This document shows, one piece after another, positions 12,017 through 19,323 of a stretch of 22,605 nt of DNA (positions are counted from its first letter, which is position 1; each line of letters opens with the position of its first letter). The position numbers and the translations under genes were made by a program. Origin of the DNA: a virus; IMG/VR virus record IMGVR_UViG_3300027857_000191, positions 1-22,605 of that record. The stretch is one strand, 5' to 3'. A model generated the notes under the pieces. That model saw nothing but the letters and a program-made list of their open reading frames with translations. It did not search any database and was not told the DNA's origin.

Positions 12017-12114
12017 CCCGCCGGGACTACGTTCTCATCGCGGACGCCATGGCCCGCACAAACCCAAACTTTGACCGCGACCGCTTCGTCGCAGCCTGCG
12101 GGGTGCGCAAATGA
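12013..12114 (+). CDS. Tiny conserved phage protein (33 aa)
   Basis: ATG at 12013 overlaps the TGA ending the interrupted frame, and its own TGA overlaps the ATPase start at 12111 (ATGA at both ends). The product reads MTRRDYVLIADAMARTNPNF and ends DRDRFVAACGVRK, matching a common small phage protein (pattern DYV.IA.A......P.FDR.RF..ACG). Function unknown. The family resemblance and the two exact overlaps make it credible despite its size. Confidence 0.75.
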   Translation: MTRRDYVLIADAMARTNPNFDRDRFVAACGVRK

Positions 12115-13538
12115 GCGACGCCCTCACAATGCAGCTTGAACTGGCCGTGGCTGCGCTCAAGAACGAGCGCGATCGCCGCTTCGCCAGTTCGCTCTTGGCT
12201 CAGCACAAGGCCGCGGTCGCTGGCGGCGGCAAACCGCTGACGCAAAATCAGCTCTATTGGGCCAAGACCATGATCGAGCGCAGCGGCCAGAAGGCGCCCG
12301 TCACCGAGTTCGACAAGGTGGAAGAGGACATCTTCAGCCAGACGCCCTCGCGCAAGCCGCAGCCCCTCAGCCAGTTCGCGCACGAAGCGTTGCGCCAAGG
12401 CCGAATAATTGAGGCCATAAAGCTGCACCGCGACGAACGCGGTTTGTCACTCACCGAGGCTAAGCAGGACGTGGACTATGCCAAGTCACTGATGGTCGCG
12501 GGCCAAGACCCCACAATCGAGGGCGCGACCACACCACAAGCCACTACACCTGCGCGCCAGACCTTCGAGGTGAAAGGCGAGGACTTGGAAGCCTGCCTGG
12601 CCAAGATCGTCACGCCGCAGATCGAGGCCCTTGGGAAAGCCATTGACGACAGCGCCACGGCGCGGCAGGAGACTTTCAACCGCACGGCGGCGAAGGCCAT
12701 AGCGCAGCAGGTAGTTACGGAGGCCATCAAGCGCCTCGACGCTCGCGTGCCCCGCCAGGTCAACATAGTCGTCACTCGGCCAGACGGCACTACGCACACC
12801 GAGACCGGCCCGCAGCATCCCCAATACGAGGAATTGCTGCGGATGGCGAGCCTGCGGAAAGATGACGGCTACGTTCCGGGCATTTTCCTTGCGGGCGAAC
12901 GCGGCAGCGGCAAGACCACGGGCTGCCGCAACGCAGCACGCGCCCTGGGCATGAAATGGTACGCCAACGGCGCAGTCAGCATGGCGCACGAAATGCTCGG
13001 CTGGATTGACGCGAGCGGCAAGTATCACCGCACACCGTTCCGGGACGCCTTCGAGTTCGGAGGCTTCTACACGTTCGACGAAGTGGACAGGTCAGACACC
13101 AACGCGCTACTGGCGGTCAATCCCCATCTGGCCAACGGCGAGGCGGCTTTCCCAGACGGAATTGTGCAGAGGCACAAAGACTGTATTATCACGGCGACGG
13201 GGAATACCTGGGGCCTGGGCGGCTCGCTGGAGTTCAGCGGAGCGTGCAAGCTAGACGAGGCTTTCTTGTCCAGGTTTGAAATTAAGCTGCCCTGGGATGT
13301 GGATCAGTCGTTCGAGCGGAAGCTCGTGGGCAACAATGAGTGGTATGACTACGTTAGTCGGGCGCGCGAGCGTATTCGCGAGGCAGGCATCAAGTATACC
13401 ATTGACTCCCGCGCGGCCATTGCGGGCGCGAAGATGATAGCCCAACTGGGCTATAGCCACGACAAGGCAGCACAGCAGACCTACTTGGCCAGCATGAAGC
13501 CGGACCAGCGCAAGATCGTTCAGGGGCTCAGCGCATGA
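12111..13538 (+). CDS. MoxR/CobS-type AAA+ ATPase with N-terminal L7/L12-like motif
   Basis: A 475-residue protein. Residues 1-90 are helical. Residues 92-124 (EALRQGRIIEAIKLHRDERG and then LSLTEAKQDVDY) resemble the C-terminal helix pair of ribosomal protein bL12. A coiled linker (150-210) leads into the AAA+ core: AGERGSGKTT (Walker A, 261-270), FYTFDEVD (Walker B, 319-326), TATGNTWG (sensor 1, Asn365) and LDEAFLSRF (arginine-finger region, Arg388). CobS/MoxR ATPases remodel target complexes with a VWA partner, and the gene two places downstream looks like that partner. The substrate is unknown. The start overlaps the previous gene by four bases. Confidence 0.9.
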   Translation: MSDALTMQLELAVAALKNERDRRFASSLLAQHKAAVAGGGKPLTQNQLYWAKTMIERSGQKAPVTEFDKVEEDIFSQTPSRKPQPLSQFAHEALRQGRIIEAIKLHRDERGLSLTEAKQDVDYAKSLMVAGQDPTIEGATTPQATTPARQTFEVKGEDLEACLAKIVTPQIEALGKAIDDSATARQETFNRTAAKAIAQQVVTEAIKRLDARVPRQVNIVVTRPDGTTHTETGPQHPQYEELLRMASLRKDDGYVPGIFLAGERGSGKTTGCRNAARALGMKWYANGAVSMAHEMLGWIDASGKYHRTPFRDAFEFGGFYTFDEVDRSDTNALLAVNPHLANGEAAFPDGIVQRHKDCIITATGNTWGLGGSLEFSGACKLDEAFLSRFEIKLPWDVDQSFERKLVGNNEWYDYVSRARERIREAGIKYTIDSRAAIAGAKMIAQLGYSHDKAAQQTYLASMKPDQRKIVQGLSA

Positions 13539-13744
13539 CCAGACACTTGGTAGTTTCAACAGCGCATGAAGTTGTGCAGAAATTGCCGCTAGCGAGTGGA
13601 CAATATCTCTGTCTGCGCTGTGGACTGTCTGGGCCACTGGCTTTACTCTTTCCAGCAATCGGAACATGCAGACCGCACTTCGAGTGCGAAACATCTGGCT
13701 GGCTACACGACGAGCGCTACGAACGCGCAGAAGTGGATTACTGA
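13535..13744 (+). CDS. Small Cys-rich protein between ATPase and VWA-like genes
   Basis: A 69-residue protein whose ATG overlaps the ATPase stop (ATGA). It has CLRCG (Cys26, Cys29) and CRPHFEC (Cys45, His48, Cys51), a plausible single-zinc site, then an acidic C-terminus (HDERYERAEVDY). Its stop lies one base before the next ATG. The tight insertion between an AAA+ ATPase and its likely partner suggests it works with them, perhaps as an adaptor, but nothing proves it. A long open frame in another phase runs over it and is taken as an extension artefact of the next gene. Confidence 0.65.
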   Translation: MTRHLVVSTAHEVVQKLPLASGQYLCLRCGLSGPLALLFPAIGTCRPHFECETSGWLHDERYERAEVDY

Positions 13745-13745
13745 G

Positions 13746-14636
13746 ATGAGACTCGACTTCGAGGGCCGCGAGGACAACTACACGTTCGTCGAAGCGGGCC
13801 AGTTGCGCGCGCTGTGCGATCAGCATAGCGGCCAAATCGGCAACATGCGCGGCGACTGGTATGGCAAGCACGACAAGGCTACAGCGCTGCACGCCTTGAC
13901 GCTCGGCGACGAGCGGCTAGTCGCCGCCAGTGACGCTCTTCTGGCCAAGCTAGAGGACAAGCTCCCGCACACCCGAAAGTGGCAAATGCAGCGGGCGGTC
14001 AGCGGCGGCCTAGTCTGCGTGCCGGAATACTTGACGGGGCAGCCGGAATGTATGCGCATCAGGCGCAGAATGGACAGGAACGACGCTCCAGTGACGATCT
14101 TCATGGACTTGACCAGCTCGGCGATGATAGGTGCCGACAAGTTGCTCGCTCGCGGCACGGCGATCTTGGCGCTCGCTCGCGCGCTGTGCGAGCACCGAGT
14201 GGTCGAACTCTGGGGCGGAGTCTCGCTCGGCGGCAGCAGCTACGACCGTAATGGCAATAAGGCATGGAGCAGCACCTTCGCCTGGAGGATCGACACAGTT
14301 CCGCTGGACTTAGCCAGAGCCGCGTTCCTACTCAGCGCGCCCGCGATGGCCCGAGGGATCGGCTACGGGCTGGCCCCCACGCTCGCGGGCCATGATTACT
14401 GGAACGGTGGCTGGAGCTTTGAGAACCACGACTTGCACATCAGGACGCAGTCACAGCGTTTGCGCGCTGCAATGGGAGCAGCAGAGATGCTAGTAGTCCC
14501 GCCCATTTACGGCACTGATCCGCTGGTCACGGCGCCGCTAGAATGGATCACTCGCGAACTTGCCCGGCTGACTGGCAACGGGCCAGAACTGGGCAGTGAG
14601 GACTGGAATAAGGAAGGGGATAGGGCACATGCTTAG
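13746..14636 (+). CDS. VWA-like partner of the AAA+ ATPase (DUF7192/CobT-like)
   Basis: A 296-residue protein. The centre has WQMQRAVSGGLVCVPEYL..QPECM (79-103) followed by PVTIFMDLTSSAMIGADKLL (115-134), then ARGTAILALARALCEHRVVELW. This matches the phage DUF7192-type proteins that accompany MoxR/CobS-like ATPases. The strand ending in DLTSS resembles the first metal-binding motif (D-x-S/T-x-S) of VWA domains, here D121, T123 and S125. The C-terminal half has YGLAPTLAGHDYWNGGW and a helical end. The ATG at 13746 follows the previous stop by one base. ATPase plus VWA-like pairs act as chaperone-like remodelling machines; the phage target is unknown. Confidence 0.8.
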   Translation: MRLDFEGREDNYTFVEAGQLRALCDQHSGQIGNMRGDWYGKHDKATALHALTLGDERLVAASDALLAKLEDKLPHTRKWQMQRAVSGGLVCVPEYLTGQPECMRIRRRMDRNDAPVTIFMDLTSSAMIGADKLLARGTAILALARALCEHRVVELWGGVSLGGSSYDRNGNKAWSSTFAWRIDTVPLDLARAAFLLSAPAMARGIGYGLAPTLAGHDYWNGGWSFENHDLHIRTQSQRLRAAMGAAEMLVVPPIYGTDPLVTAPLEWITRELARLTGNGPELGSEDWNKEGDRAHA

Positions 14637-14829
14637 AACGCAGTTCGCGCTACGAAATGTCCTATATATCTGGGACTGGCGGCGCCGCACTTATAACAGC
14701 GTGCTTGTGCTGCTTGGCTCATTCGCTCTTGGCGACACGCCAGCGCACTGTATTGATGTCTGGCTCTTGGCCGAGGCATTTCTTGTGACCATTGAGGGCT
14801 GCTGGCGGGAGGGCGCAGATGACCGATAA
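14629..14829 (+). CDS. Hypothetical small protein (66 aa)
   Basis: A 66-residue protein with aromatic and basic N-terminal residues (VLYIWDWRRRTYNSVLVLLG) and a hydrophobic helix near VWLLAEAFLVTIEG, possibly membrane-associated or a helical bundle. AAGGGGATAGGG precedes the ATG, which overlaps the previous stop by eight bases. It ends inside the next gene by 11 bases. No family recognised. Confidence 0.65.
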   Translation: MLRTQFALRNVLYIWDWRRRTYNSVLVLLGSFALGDTPAHCIDVWLLAEAFLVTIEGCWREGADDR

Positions 14830-15091
14830 CCTCTTCCCCCATCGCCGCTCGCTAGAGTGGCACGCCGCCGCCACGCATGTTCTGCGGCTGGCCTGTGAGA
14901 AAGCTGTTCTGCTCGGCGCTCTTCGGCCCGACGATAGCTGGCAGCTGCAGCAGGCAGCACGCACCAAGATGCACACCGGGCAGGTCCGCGGGGCCATCCA
15001 GCTAGTCTTTCAGCTAAGTGATGCTCAGCGGCTGGCCCGCTCGCAGCCCGCCAAGTTGCTGCCAGCAACGGAGGACAACCATGGAAGTTAA
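14819..15091 (+). CDS. Hypothetical helical protein (90 aa)
   Basis: A 90-residue, mostly helical protein starting MTDNLFPHRRSLEWHAAATH, with a second amphipathic helix in SWQLQQAARTKMHTGQVRGAI. No signal peptide, membrane segment or known motif. GGGAGGG lies six bases before the ATG. It overlaps its neighbours by about 11 bases on both sides, as is usual in this arm. Confidence 0.7.
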   Translation: MTDNLFPHRRSLEWHAAATHVLRLACEKAVLLGALRPDDSWQLQQAARTKMHTGQVRGAIQLVFQLSDAQRLARSQPAKLLPATEDNHGS

Positions 15092-15425
15092 AATACTCGA
15101 AGTTCGCGACGTAGGTACGTTCATTCCGGTGTTGTGCATCAGGCCAGTGCCAGAGAACGAAGAGCAGCGCTATCTTCTGCGCCGTGATGGCTATCGCGGA
15201 GATGAGAATGAACGCTGCATTATCGTGGTAAAGGCTCAGTGCCGTGGCTGCAGCTACGATCCATATAACTGGCCCCTTGGTCCGCGCACTATGCCAAATG
15301 CGCATCTCTATATTGAAAAGAACTGGCACAATCTGCGCGACGGAGACGTAATCGACGTGGAATTCATTCTCGGCGAGAAAGTAACTAAGAAATGCAGCGA
15401 ACGCGAGACAACGGGAGCACTGTAG
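15081..15425 (+). CDS. Conserved phage protein of unknown function (EVRD..TFIPVL family)
   Basis: A 114-residue protein with the pattern MEVKILEVRDVGTFIPVLC, EEQRYLLRRDGYR, DPYNWP..PRTMPNAHLYIE and LRDGDVIDVEFILGE, a well-conserved phage protein I recognise from Rhizobiales phages; no activity is established. The fold looks beta-rich. GGAGG lies six bases before the ATG. Its stop TAG shares a base with the next gene's GTG start. Confidence 0.85.
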   Translation: MEVKILEVRDVGTFIPVLCIRPVPENEEQRYLLRRDGYRGDENERCIIVVKAQCRGCSYDPYNWPLGPRTMPNAHLYIEKNWHNLRDGDVIDVEFILGEKVTKKCSERETTGAL

Positions 15426-15718
15426 TGCCCATAACGCAGCTCAGAATGCAGAACGTGCTCGCGGAATGCCAGTCGCTCGTGGCGCATCTAGAGCAGCTAA
15501 GAGAGGACGCCGACCGCGTTGCGCGCAGCGCGTGGAACGAGAAGGCCCAAGTCGCACTGATCTTGAAGCTGCTCTATGAGCCACGACCGGCCACGCCGCA
15601 CAGCGAGAGGGAACGGGAACACTTCCAGAAAGCCGCTAGGCGAAACGCTGACCAAGCTAAGAGAATGCGGAGACTACGAGCGAAACAACAGGAGGACGAA
15701 CATCATGGGCTGGACTGA
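15425..15718 (+). CDS. Hypothetical coiled-coil basic protein
   Basis: A 97-residue protein with a coiled-coil first half (LAECQSLVAHLEQLREDADR) and a highly basic C-terminal half (KAARRNADQAKRMRRLRAKQ). I chose the GTG at 15425 because GGGAG stands seven bases upstream and it overlaps the previous stop by one base (TAGTG); an ATG at 15392 has a poor ribosome site and more overlap. Charge suggests nucleic-acid binding. No family recognised. Confidence 0.65.
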   Translation: MPITQLRMQNVLAECQSLVAHLEQLREDADRVARSAWNEKAQVALILKLLYEPRPATPHSEREREHFQKAARRNADQAKRMRRLRAKQQEDEHHGLD

Positions 15719-16118
15719 CAAGAAGGAACTTAGCGAGCAGGACAAGATACTAGAGCAGCTTTCCGGACTGCCCATGCGCGATTACGCGCTTGTAGTTCTC
15801 CAGCTAACTCTATCCCAGGCTTTCAAGGATACTACAAAGATCGAGCCCAGTCATTTCCGCGACCTGAGCCTCGCGGCGCTCAAGGCCATCAAGCATGTCA
15901 CGACGTGCGATGTGCTGCAGTTTCTCATGCAGCAGTTCGAAAAGGCTCCGGCGAATGTGACAACCCAGGACGTTATCACGCTGCTCGCCATGATGTTGCT
16001 CAGCACGAAAGGCCAGGCCGAGAAGGCCATGGCAGATGCACAACGCCTGGTCGAGCTGCTGCCCGGCGAGCAGGCGGCGCTTCGTGTGCTCAAGGAGGCC
16101 CAGAATGCGAGCGAGTGA
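15705..16118 (+). CDS. Hypothetical all-helical protein (137 aa)
   Basis: A 137-residue soluble helical protein starting MGWTDKKELSEQDKILEQL, with successive amphipathic helices (DYALVVLQLTLSQAF, FRDLSLAALKAIKHV, DVITLLAMMLLSTKGQAEKAM) that resemble a small helical-repeat fold. GGAGG lies nine bases before the ATG. No known domain. It overlaps both neighbours by 14 bases, so it is co-translated with them. Confidence 0.75.
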   Translation: MGWTDKKELSEQDKILEQLSGLPMRDYALVVLQLTLSQAFKDTTKIEPSHFRDLSLAALKAIKHVTTCDVLQFLMQQFEKAPANVTTQDVITLLAMMLLSTKGQAEKAMADAQRLVELLPGEQAALRVLKEAQNASE

Positions 16119-16458
16119 ATATCCCCTGCCAGACTACGCAGTCTCTGTCTGGCACCGCGGCGACGCCTTGGCCATCGCGCTGCCGGGCCAGAGCGAGGCC
16201 ACTGGCCCGCGCACGCTATTCATTCCACTGGAAAAGCTGCCCCCGGACGCGCCCGGCTGGAGGGCTTTCCTCACGCTCTTGCTCGAACGCCGCCACGTCT
16301 ATCAGAAGAACGAACGTCCAATGTTCGCCACGGCGGCTGAGCCTACGACGGTCCAGCTGGAAGAGATGCTCAAGGCACACCACGTTCGCAAGGCGCGGGA
16401 TGTCAGCATCGAAGATGACATATTTGCAACACCAGAAGAGGAGACCAAGAATGCCTAA
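16105..16458 (+). CDS. Conserved small phage protein, unknown function
   Basis: A 117-residue protein starting MRASEYPLPDYAVSVWHRGD, with a beta-like first half (VWHRGDALAIALPG, TLFIPLEKLP) and a helix (WRAFLTLLLERRHV), then an acidic tail (IEDDIFATPEEETK). I associate this layout with small proteins of alphaproteobacterial phages; no role is known. AAGGAGG precedes the ATG at 16105. It overlaps the next gene by eight bases. Confidence 0.75.
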   Translation: MRASEYPLPDYAVSVWHRGDALAIALPGQSEATGPRTLFIPLEKLPPDAPGWRAFLTLLLERRHVYQKNERPMFATAAEPTTVQLEEMLKAHHVRKARDVSIEDDIFATPEEETKNA

Positions 16459-16693
16459 GTTCATCATTCGCTGGGACGTTGGCTACGGACCAGAGTACGA
16501 TATTGTTGAGGCTACCGACAAAGCCCAGGCTGAAAAAATGGCCGAGGAAGCCTGGAAGCAGGACGTTGAGGCCCGCGCTGACTGGAGCGCCGAGGAGTAC
16601 AGCAAAGGGCTCGCCGAGGGATATGGCTTGGAGGACTCAGACCAGGACCAGGACCAGGACGAAGAGGAGACTGACCATGACGCTTCAGCGTAG
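16451..16693 (+). CDS. Small acidic protein with Asp-Gln repeats
   Basis: An 80-residue protein. The first half (MPKFIIRWDVGYGPEYDIVE) is a short beta-helix unit with KAQAEKMAEEAWKQD, typical of small phage proteins that carry the strand 'ARWDVG.GPEYDVV'. The tail is very acidic (DSDQDQDQDEEETDHD), coded by a six-base tandem repeat (gaccag) at about 16640-16660. GAGGAG precedes the ATG. Acidic tails of this type can mimic DNA or bind basic partners; here that is only a possibility. Confidence 0.75.
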   Translation: MPKFIIRWDVGYGPEYDIVEATDKAQAEKMAEEAWKQDVEARADWSAEEYSKGLAEGYGLEDSDQDQDQDEEETDHDASA

Positions 16694-17075
16694 TCTAATC
16701 GTCGGCGCGCACTTCCGGCCGCCAGCCAAAGGCTTGCTCGCCTGCCTGCCCGCAGGCAGCAAGTTACTTGCCCGCCGCGAGGCCAGTAACGCCTACGATG
16801 CCAACGCGATCCAGGTGATCTGGCTCACGAGCGGCCTAGACGCCAGCAACGGCACAGCACTCAGCCACGAGGACGTGCAGAGGGCCGTCGAGGGCTTCGG
16901 CAGTAGTGCGGAGGAAGTGTTTGCTCAGCCAGAATGGCACCTAGGCTACGTACCGCGCACGGAGGCGGCCACGCTCGCCCCACGCATGGACGCCACGCAG
17001 TGCGCTGAGCTGCCCGGCGAGCTAACTTTCGCCGCCACTGGCGGGGCGCAGATACAGTTCACAGTGCCAGACTAG
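16677..17075 (+). CDS. HIRAN-domain protein
   Basis: A 132-residue protein that is almost entirely one HIRAN-like domain: SLIVGAHFRPPAKGLLACLP, then LLARREASNAYDANAIQVIW with the typical R-E-x-x-N-x-Y-D-x-N-A-I pattern (about 35-49), and WHLGYVPRTEAATLAPRMD (LGYVPR motif). HIRAN domains bind damaged or branched DNA ends, usually fused to helicases such as HLTF/Rad5; stand-alone bacterial and phage forms are known but poorly studied. GAGGAG precedes the ATG at 16677. Role in phage DNA repair or replication is inferred. Confidence 0.8.
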   Translation: MTLQRSLIVGAHFRPPAKGLLACLPAGSKLLARREASNAYDANAIQVIWLTSGLDASNGTALSHEDVQRAVEGFGSSAEEVFAQPEWHLGYVPRTEAATLAPRMDATQCAELPGELTFAATGGAQIQFTVPD

Positions 17076-17085
17076 GAGCATACCC

Positions 17086-17448
17086 GTGCGCTATAACGAT
17101 CCCCAGCGGCCCACGAGCCTCGTCAGTGCCGTCAGCACGCCGCTGCAGACGAACGGCAGTCCGCTGCCCACCATCACGCTGATGTATCCCATGCAGAACG
17201 GGGACCAGAACGCCGAGGGCGAAGTGGACGGCATCTGGGGCTGGCTTTGCTGCATCCACGCGCACAGGGCCAGCAACAGGTTCGGCACGTACTACGGTTG
17301 GGTGCGCGACCTGGGCCAGTTCCAAGCGGACTACTTACTTGATCCCGAGGCGGCTCTGCTAAAGTATTTCAAGTACAGCGGGCCGGATTGGGAGCCCAGC
17401 ACGAACTCCCCACGAGCGAAACAGGAAATTCTAGAGGAGATCTTCTGA
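17086..17448 (+). CDS. Hypothetical phage protein (120 aa)
   Basis: A 120-residue protein starting from GTG at 17086, with AGGAG seven bases upstream. It has a conserved-looking centre, GIWGWLCCIHAHRASNRFGT then YYGWVRDLGQFQADYLLDPE (residues 49-88), with many aromatics and two adjacent Cys. No known domain is recognised. The stop overlaps the next gene's ATG by one base (TGATG). Confidence 0.75.
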   Translation: MRYNDPQRPTSLVSAVSTPLQTNGSPLPTITLMYPMQNGDQNAEGEVDGIWGWLCCIHAHRASNRFGTYYGWVRDLGQFQADYLLDPEAALLKYFKYSGPDWEPSTNSPRAKQEILEEIF

Positions 17449-17597
17449 TGCTACAGCTAGTTCCGTCACTTATAGCGATCCTCGGTCTAGGTCTAGCCTG
17501 CCTCGCGGGCAGCTGGCCGACTGCAGTATTCTGCGCGGGAGTACTCGCCTTCTGTCTGGTGGTGCTTCTTGGACTGGAATTGACGAGGGGGCGCTAA
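17448..17597 (+). CDS. Small membrane protein (49 aa)
   Basis: A 49-residue very hydrophobic protein with two membrane helices (about 4-20, PSLIAILGLGLACLAG, and 24-44, AVFCAGVLAFCLVVLLGLEL) and a short basic tail (TRGR). ATG at 17448 overlaps the previous TGA, with GAGGAG ten bases upstream. Possible roles include membrane anchoring of a replication complex or host-membrane modification; unknown. Confidence 0.75.
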   Translation: MLQLVPSLIAILGLGLACLAGSWPTAVFCAGVLAFCLVVLLGLELTRGR

Positions 17598-17714
17598 GTG
17601 GCCACCTTCCGCATCGCCGATCATGGTCGGGCCAAATCCCCATTGACCACACCCCGCCGCCATGTCACACTTTCCCACTTTCCGGGGGCTCTATGCCATC
17701 AGCAAAAATCCTAG
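17598..17714 (+). CDS. Possible tiny basic protein (38 aa)
   Basis: A GTG immediately after the previous TAA, preceded by GAGGGGG, opens a 38-codon frame (MATFRIADHGRAKSPLTTPR...) that ends at TAG 17714, overlapping the next gene by 22 bases. It would fill an otherwise empty 95-base gap. Composition is basic with several His. There is no family resemblance, so the call is tentative. Confidence 0.35.
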   Translation: MATFRIADHGRAKSPLTTPRRHVTLSHFPGALCHQQKS

Positions 17715-18202
17715 GCTTCGAGTTCCAGTTGCCCGCGCCCTACGCAACACAGCACGTTTGCACCGCTGCAGAGGCCGAGGCACTCAATCGTCTGTTGGTC
17801 CGCGGACTGGCCAAGGGCTTACACAAGGTGCTGGACAGCAAGCTAGTAGAGGCCCACGAGCGCTCTGGCAGTGGACCACTCAGCGTAGACGAGATAGCCG
17901 AAGCGCAAGAAGCTGGTCTGGAGTACATTCGGGAATTCATTCTGGGTTTCGCCTTGGGCCACGACGTAGCGCGCGCCATTCGCCTGGAGTGCGATCGCCT
18001 AGCGCGCCAGGCGCTGGAGGTCCATCTCAATCGCCAGGGCAAAGGACTCAGTGATCTTTCGCCCGACGTACTGCGGGCAGAACTGGCCCAGTTAGCGAAG
18101 TCTGAAAAGATCGTCGCTGAGGCCAACCGGCGCGTGGCGGTCACGCAAGAGATCGCTCAGAAGGCCCAGGCCGAATTGCAGGAAGCTTTGGGCGATGTCT
18201 GA
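17693..18202 (+). CDS. Conserved phage protein, FxLPxPYAxxHVxxAAEAxALN family
   Basis: A 169-residue protein. The N-terminus (FEFQLPAPYATQHVCTAAEAEALN) matches a family widespread in tailed phages, in which this segment is followed by long helices; here the helices carry ARAIRLECDRLARQALEVHL and a C-terminal coiled coil (IVAEANRRVAVTQEIAQKAQ). The family is near replication or structural genes in different phages and has no agreed function. GGGGG precedes the ATG. Its end overlaps the next gene by eight bases. Confidence 0.8.
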   Translation: MPSAKILGFEFQLPAPYATQHVCTAAEAEALNRLLVRGLAKGLHKVLDSKLVEAHERSGSGPLSVDEIAEAQEAGLEYIREFILGFALGHDVARAIRLECDRLARQALEVHLNRQGKGLSDLSPDVLRAELAQLAKSEKIVAEANRRVAVTQEIAQKAQAELQEALGDV

Positions 18203-18398
18203 AGAGGAGCTACTTTATGAAGCCCTTCGTGCGCCCCTTGGACTCGTGGCTCGCGGCAGCAAAGCAGCGCTCCAGAAAGCGAAGAGCAAACTGGCTGCAA
18301 GCGATCCGGCAATTCTTGAGCTGCAGCTTATCGGGCCAGATCCCAGTGGTCAGCTCTACATTCTACGAACTGATCAAGCACAGAGGCGACTAGCATGA
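18195..18398 (+). CDS. Hypothetical small protein (67 aa)
   Basis: A 67-residue protein (MSEEELLYEALRAPLGLVAR...) with a basic middle (ALQKAKSKLAASDP) and a beta-like C-terminus (ELQLIGPDPSGQLYILRT). AGGAAG precedes the ATG. It is coupled at both ends: an eight-base overlap in front and an ATGA overlap behind. Function unknown. Confidence 0.75.
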   Translation: MSEEELLYEALRAPLGLVARGSKAALQKAKSKLAASDPAILELQLIGPDPSGQLYILRTDQAQRRLA

Positions 18399-18628
18399 CT
18401 GAGAAATTTCTCTGCATAACACGAATGGTCAGAAGTTTCTTGGCTACTAAGTCTGGCGTTGGCATGAGGCCGCCTTTCTATGCCGAGACCGCATCAGTAA
18501 AGAACAACCTTACTTGGCCTTATTGGATCGTTCGAAATGCTAGCTGCAATTCGCTCGGCTCATTCTGGCCGAGACCCTGGGCAGAAGCCCTAGCGCGCGA
18601 GATGAATACTCAAGTGGAAGCAAAATGA
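18395..18628 (+). CDS. Hypothetical small protein (77 aa)
   Basis: A 77-residue protein (MTEKFLCITRMVRSFLATKS...) with aromatic residues in the middle (LTWPYWIVRNASCNSLGSFW) and a helical end. No known motif. GAGG stands eight bases before the ATG, and ATGA overlaps occur at both ends. Base composition is slightly less GC-rich than in the flanking genes. Confidence 0.7.
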   Translation: MTEKFLCITRMVRSFLATKSGVGMRPPFYAETASVKNNLTWPYWIVRNASCNSLGSFWPRPWAEALAREMNTQVEAK

Positions 18629-18831
18629 CAGATAGCAGTAGCATGATTGCTGACGAAACGCCCAGCGTCATGAGCGACCGGAAGATCAGAGTCCACATTC
18701 TGGTCTACGAGCAGGACTGGGAATGGCTAGGCATAACGTATGGCTCAGCGCTGAAGCGCGGCAACATCGTTCGCATGTTGCTGCGGGACTTCAAGCGCCG
18801 CATGGAGGCCAAGGTGGAGGGCAAACTGTGA
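18625..18831 (+). CDS. Ribbon-helix-helix-like small protein
   Basis: A 68-residue basic protein. After a polar N-terminus, RKIRVHILVYEQDWEWLGI could form a strand and first helix, then YGSALKRGNIVRMLLRDFKR a turn and second helix, which is the order of Arc/CopG ribbon-helix-helix DNA-binding domains. The C-terminus is basic (RMEAKVEGKL). If so, it may be a transcriptional regulator of this arm. A start at the internal ATG (residue 16) would leave the fold intact. Assignment is pattern-based only. Confidence 0.65.
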   Translation: MTDSSSMIADETPSVMSDRKIRVHILVYEQDWEWLGITYGSALKRGNIVRMLLRDFKRRMEAKVEGKL

Positions 18832-19106
18832 GCCAGGACAGTGACGAGGAAGTTGCTCAAGTCACCAAGCTGCTTGAGGGCATCAGCGCAGTCTGTGATG
18901 GCGCCAAAGCCGCAGAGGTTTATACGGCGCTCACATTCTGCCTTGGGCGTGTCATTAGCATCTCGCACGATCCGGCCAACTTGCTCTGTTTGACCATTCT
19001 CAAGATCGCCAAGGCGGCCAAGATCGGCTGCGTAGAGGTCACGAACGCAGAAGAGCTAGAGGAGCTACTGGATGAGCATCATGCCCAGTCCCAGTCCACT
19101 CACTGA
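18828..19106 (+). CDS. Hypothetical helical protein (92 aa)
   Basis: GTG at 18828 overlaps the previous TGA (GTGA), with GGAGG ten bases upstream. The 92-residue product is helical and acidic, with EEVAQVTKLLEGISAVCDGA, VYTALTFCLGRVISISHD and LLCLTILKIAKAAKIG. No known motif. It overlaps the next gene by 35 bases, a fairly long overlap, but both have good ribosome sites. Confidence 0.7.
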   Translation: MSQDSDEEVAQVTKLLEGISAVCDGAKAAEVYTALTFCLGRVISISHDPANLLCLTILKIAKAAKIGCVEVTNAEELEELLDEHHAQSQSTH

Positions 19107-19323
19107 AGCCAGTGCCACTTCGCTGGACGAATACTTCGCCAGGAAGCCCCCATACGACTCCACCACGCTGGTCGCGATCAAGCAGGAATTTCGCCGACTA
19201 CGTGCGAAGTTCGGCGAGGATCAGGCCGCTGGCGTCAGCACACGGGCTAAGAAGGCCAAGCCAGCGAAGTCTAACGAGATCACTATGGACATCTTCGGGG
19301 CAGAGGACGAGCCTGGAAAATGA
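19072..19323 (+). CDS. Hypothetical small protein (83 aa)
   Basis: An 83-residue protein with a polar N-terminus, a central helix (DEYFARKPPYDSTTLVAIKQ and then EFRRLRAKFG), a Lys-rich patch (RAKKAKPAKS) and an acidic end with TMDIFGAEDEPG, which resembles the short acidic tails that contact partner proteins. GAGGAG precedes the ATG at 19072; an ATG at 19081 is possible. Stop overlaps the next start (ATGA). Confidence 0.7.
   Translation: MSIMPSPSPLTEASATSLDEYFARKPPYDSTTLVAIKQEFRRLRAKFGEDQAAGVSTRAKKAKPAKSNEITMDIFGAEDEPGK

Noticed and set aside
12486-13028. Minus-strand open frame opposite the AAA+ ATPase
   Set aside because: A shadow frame caused by high GC; the plus strand has clear Walker motifs across it.
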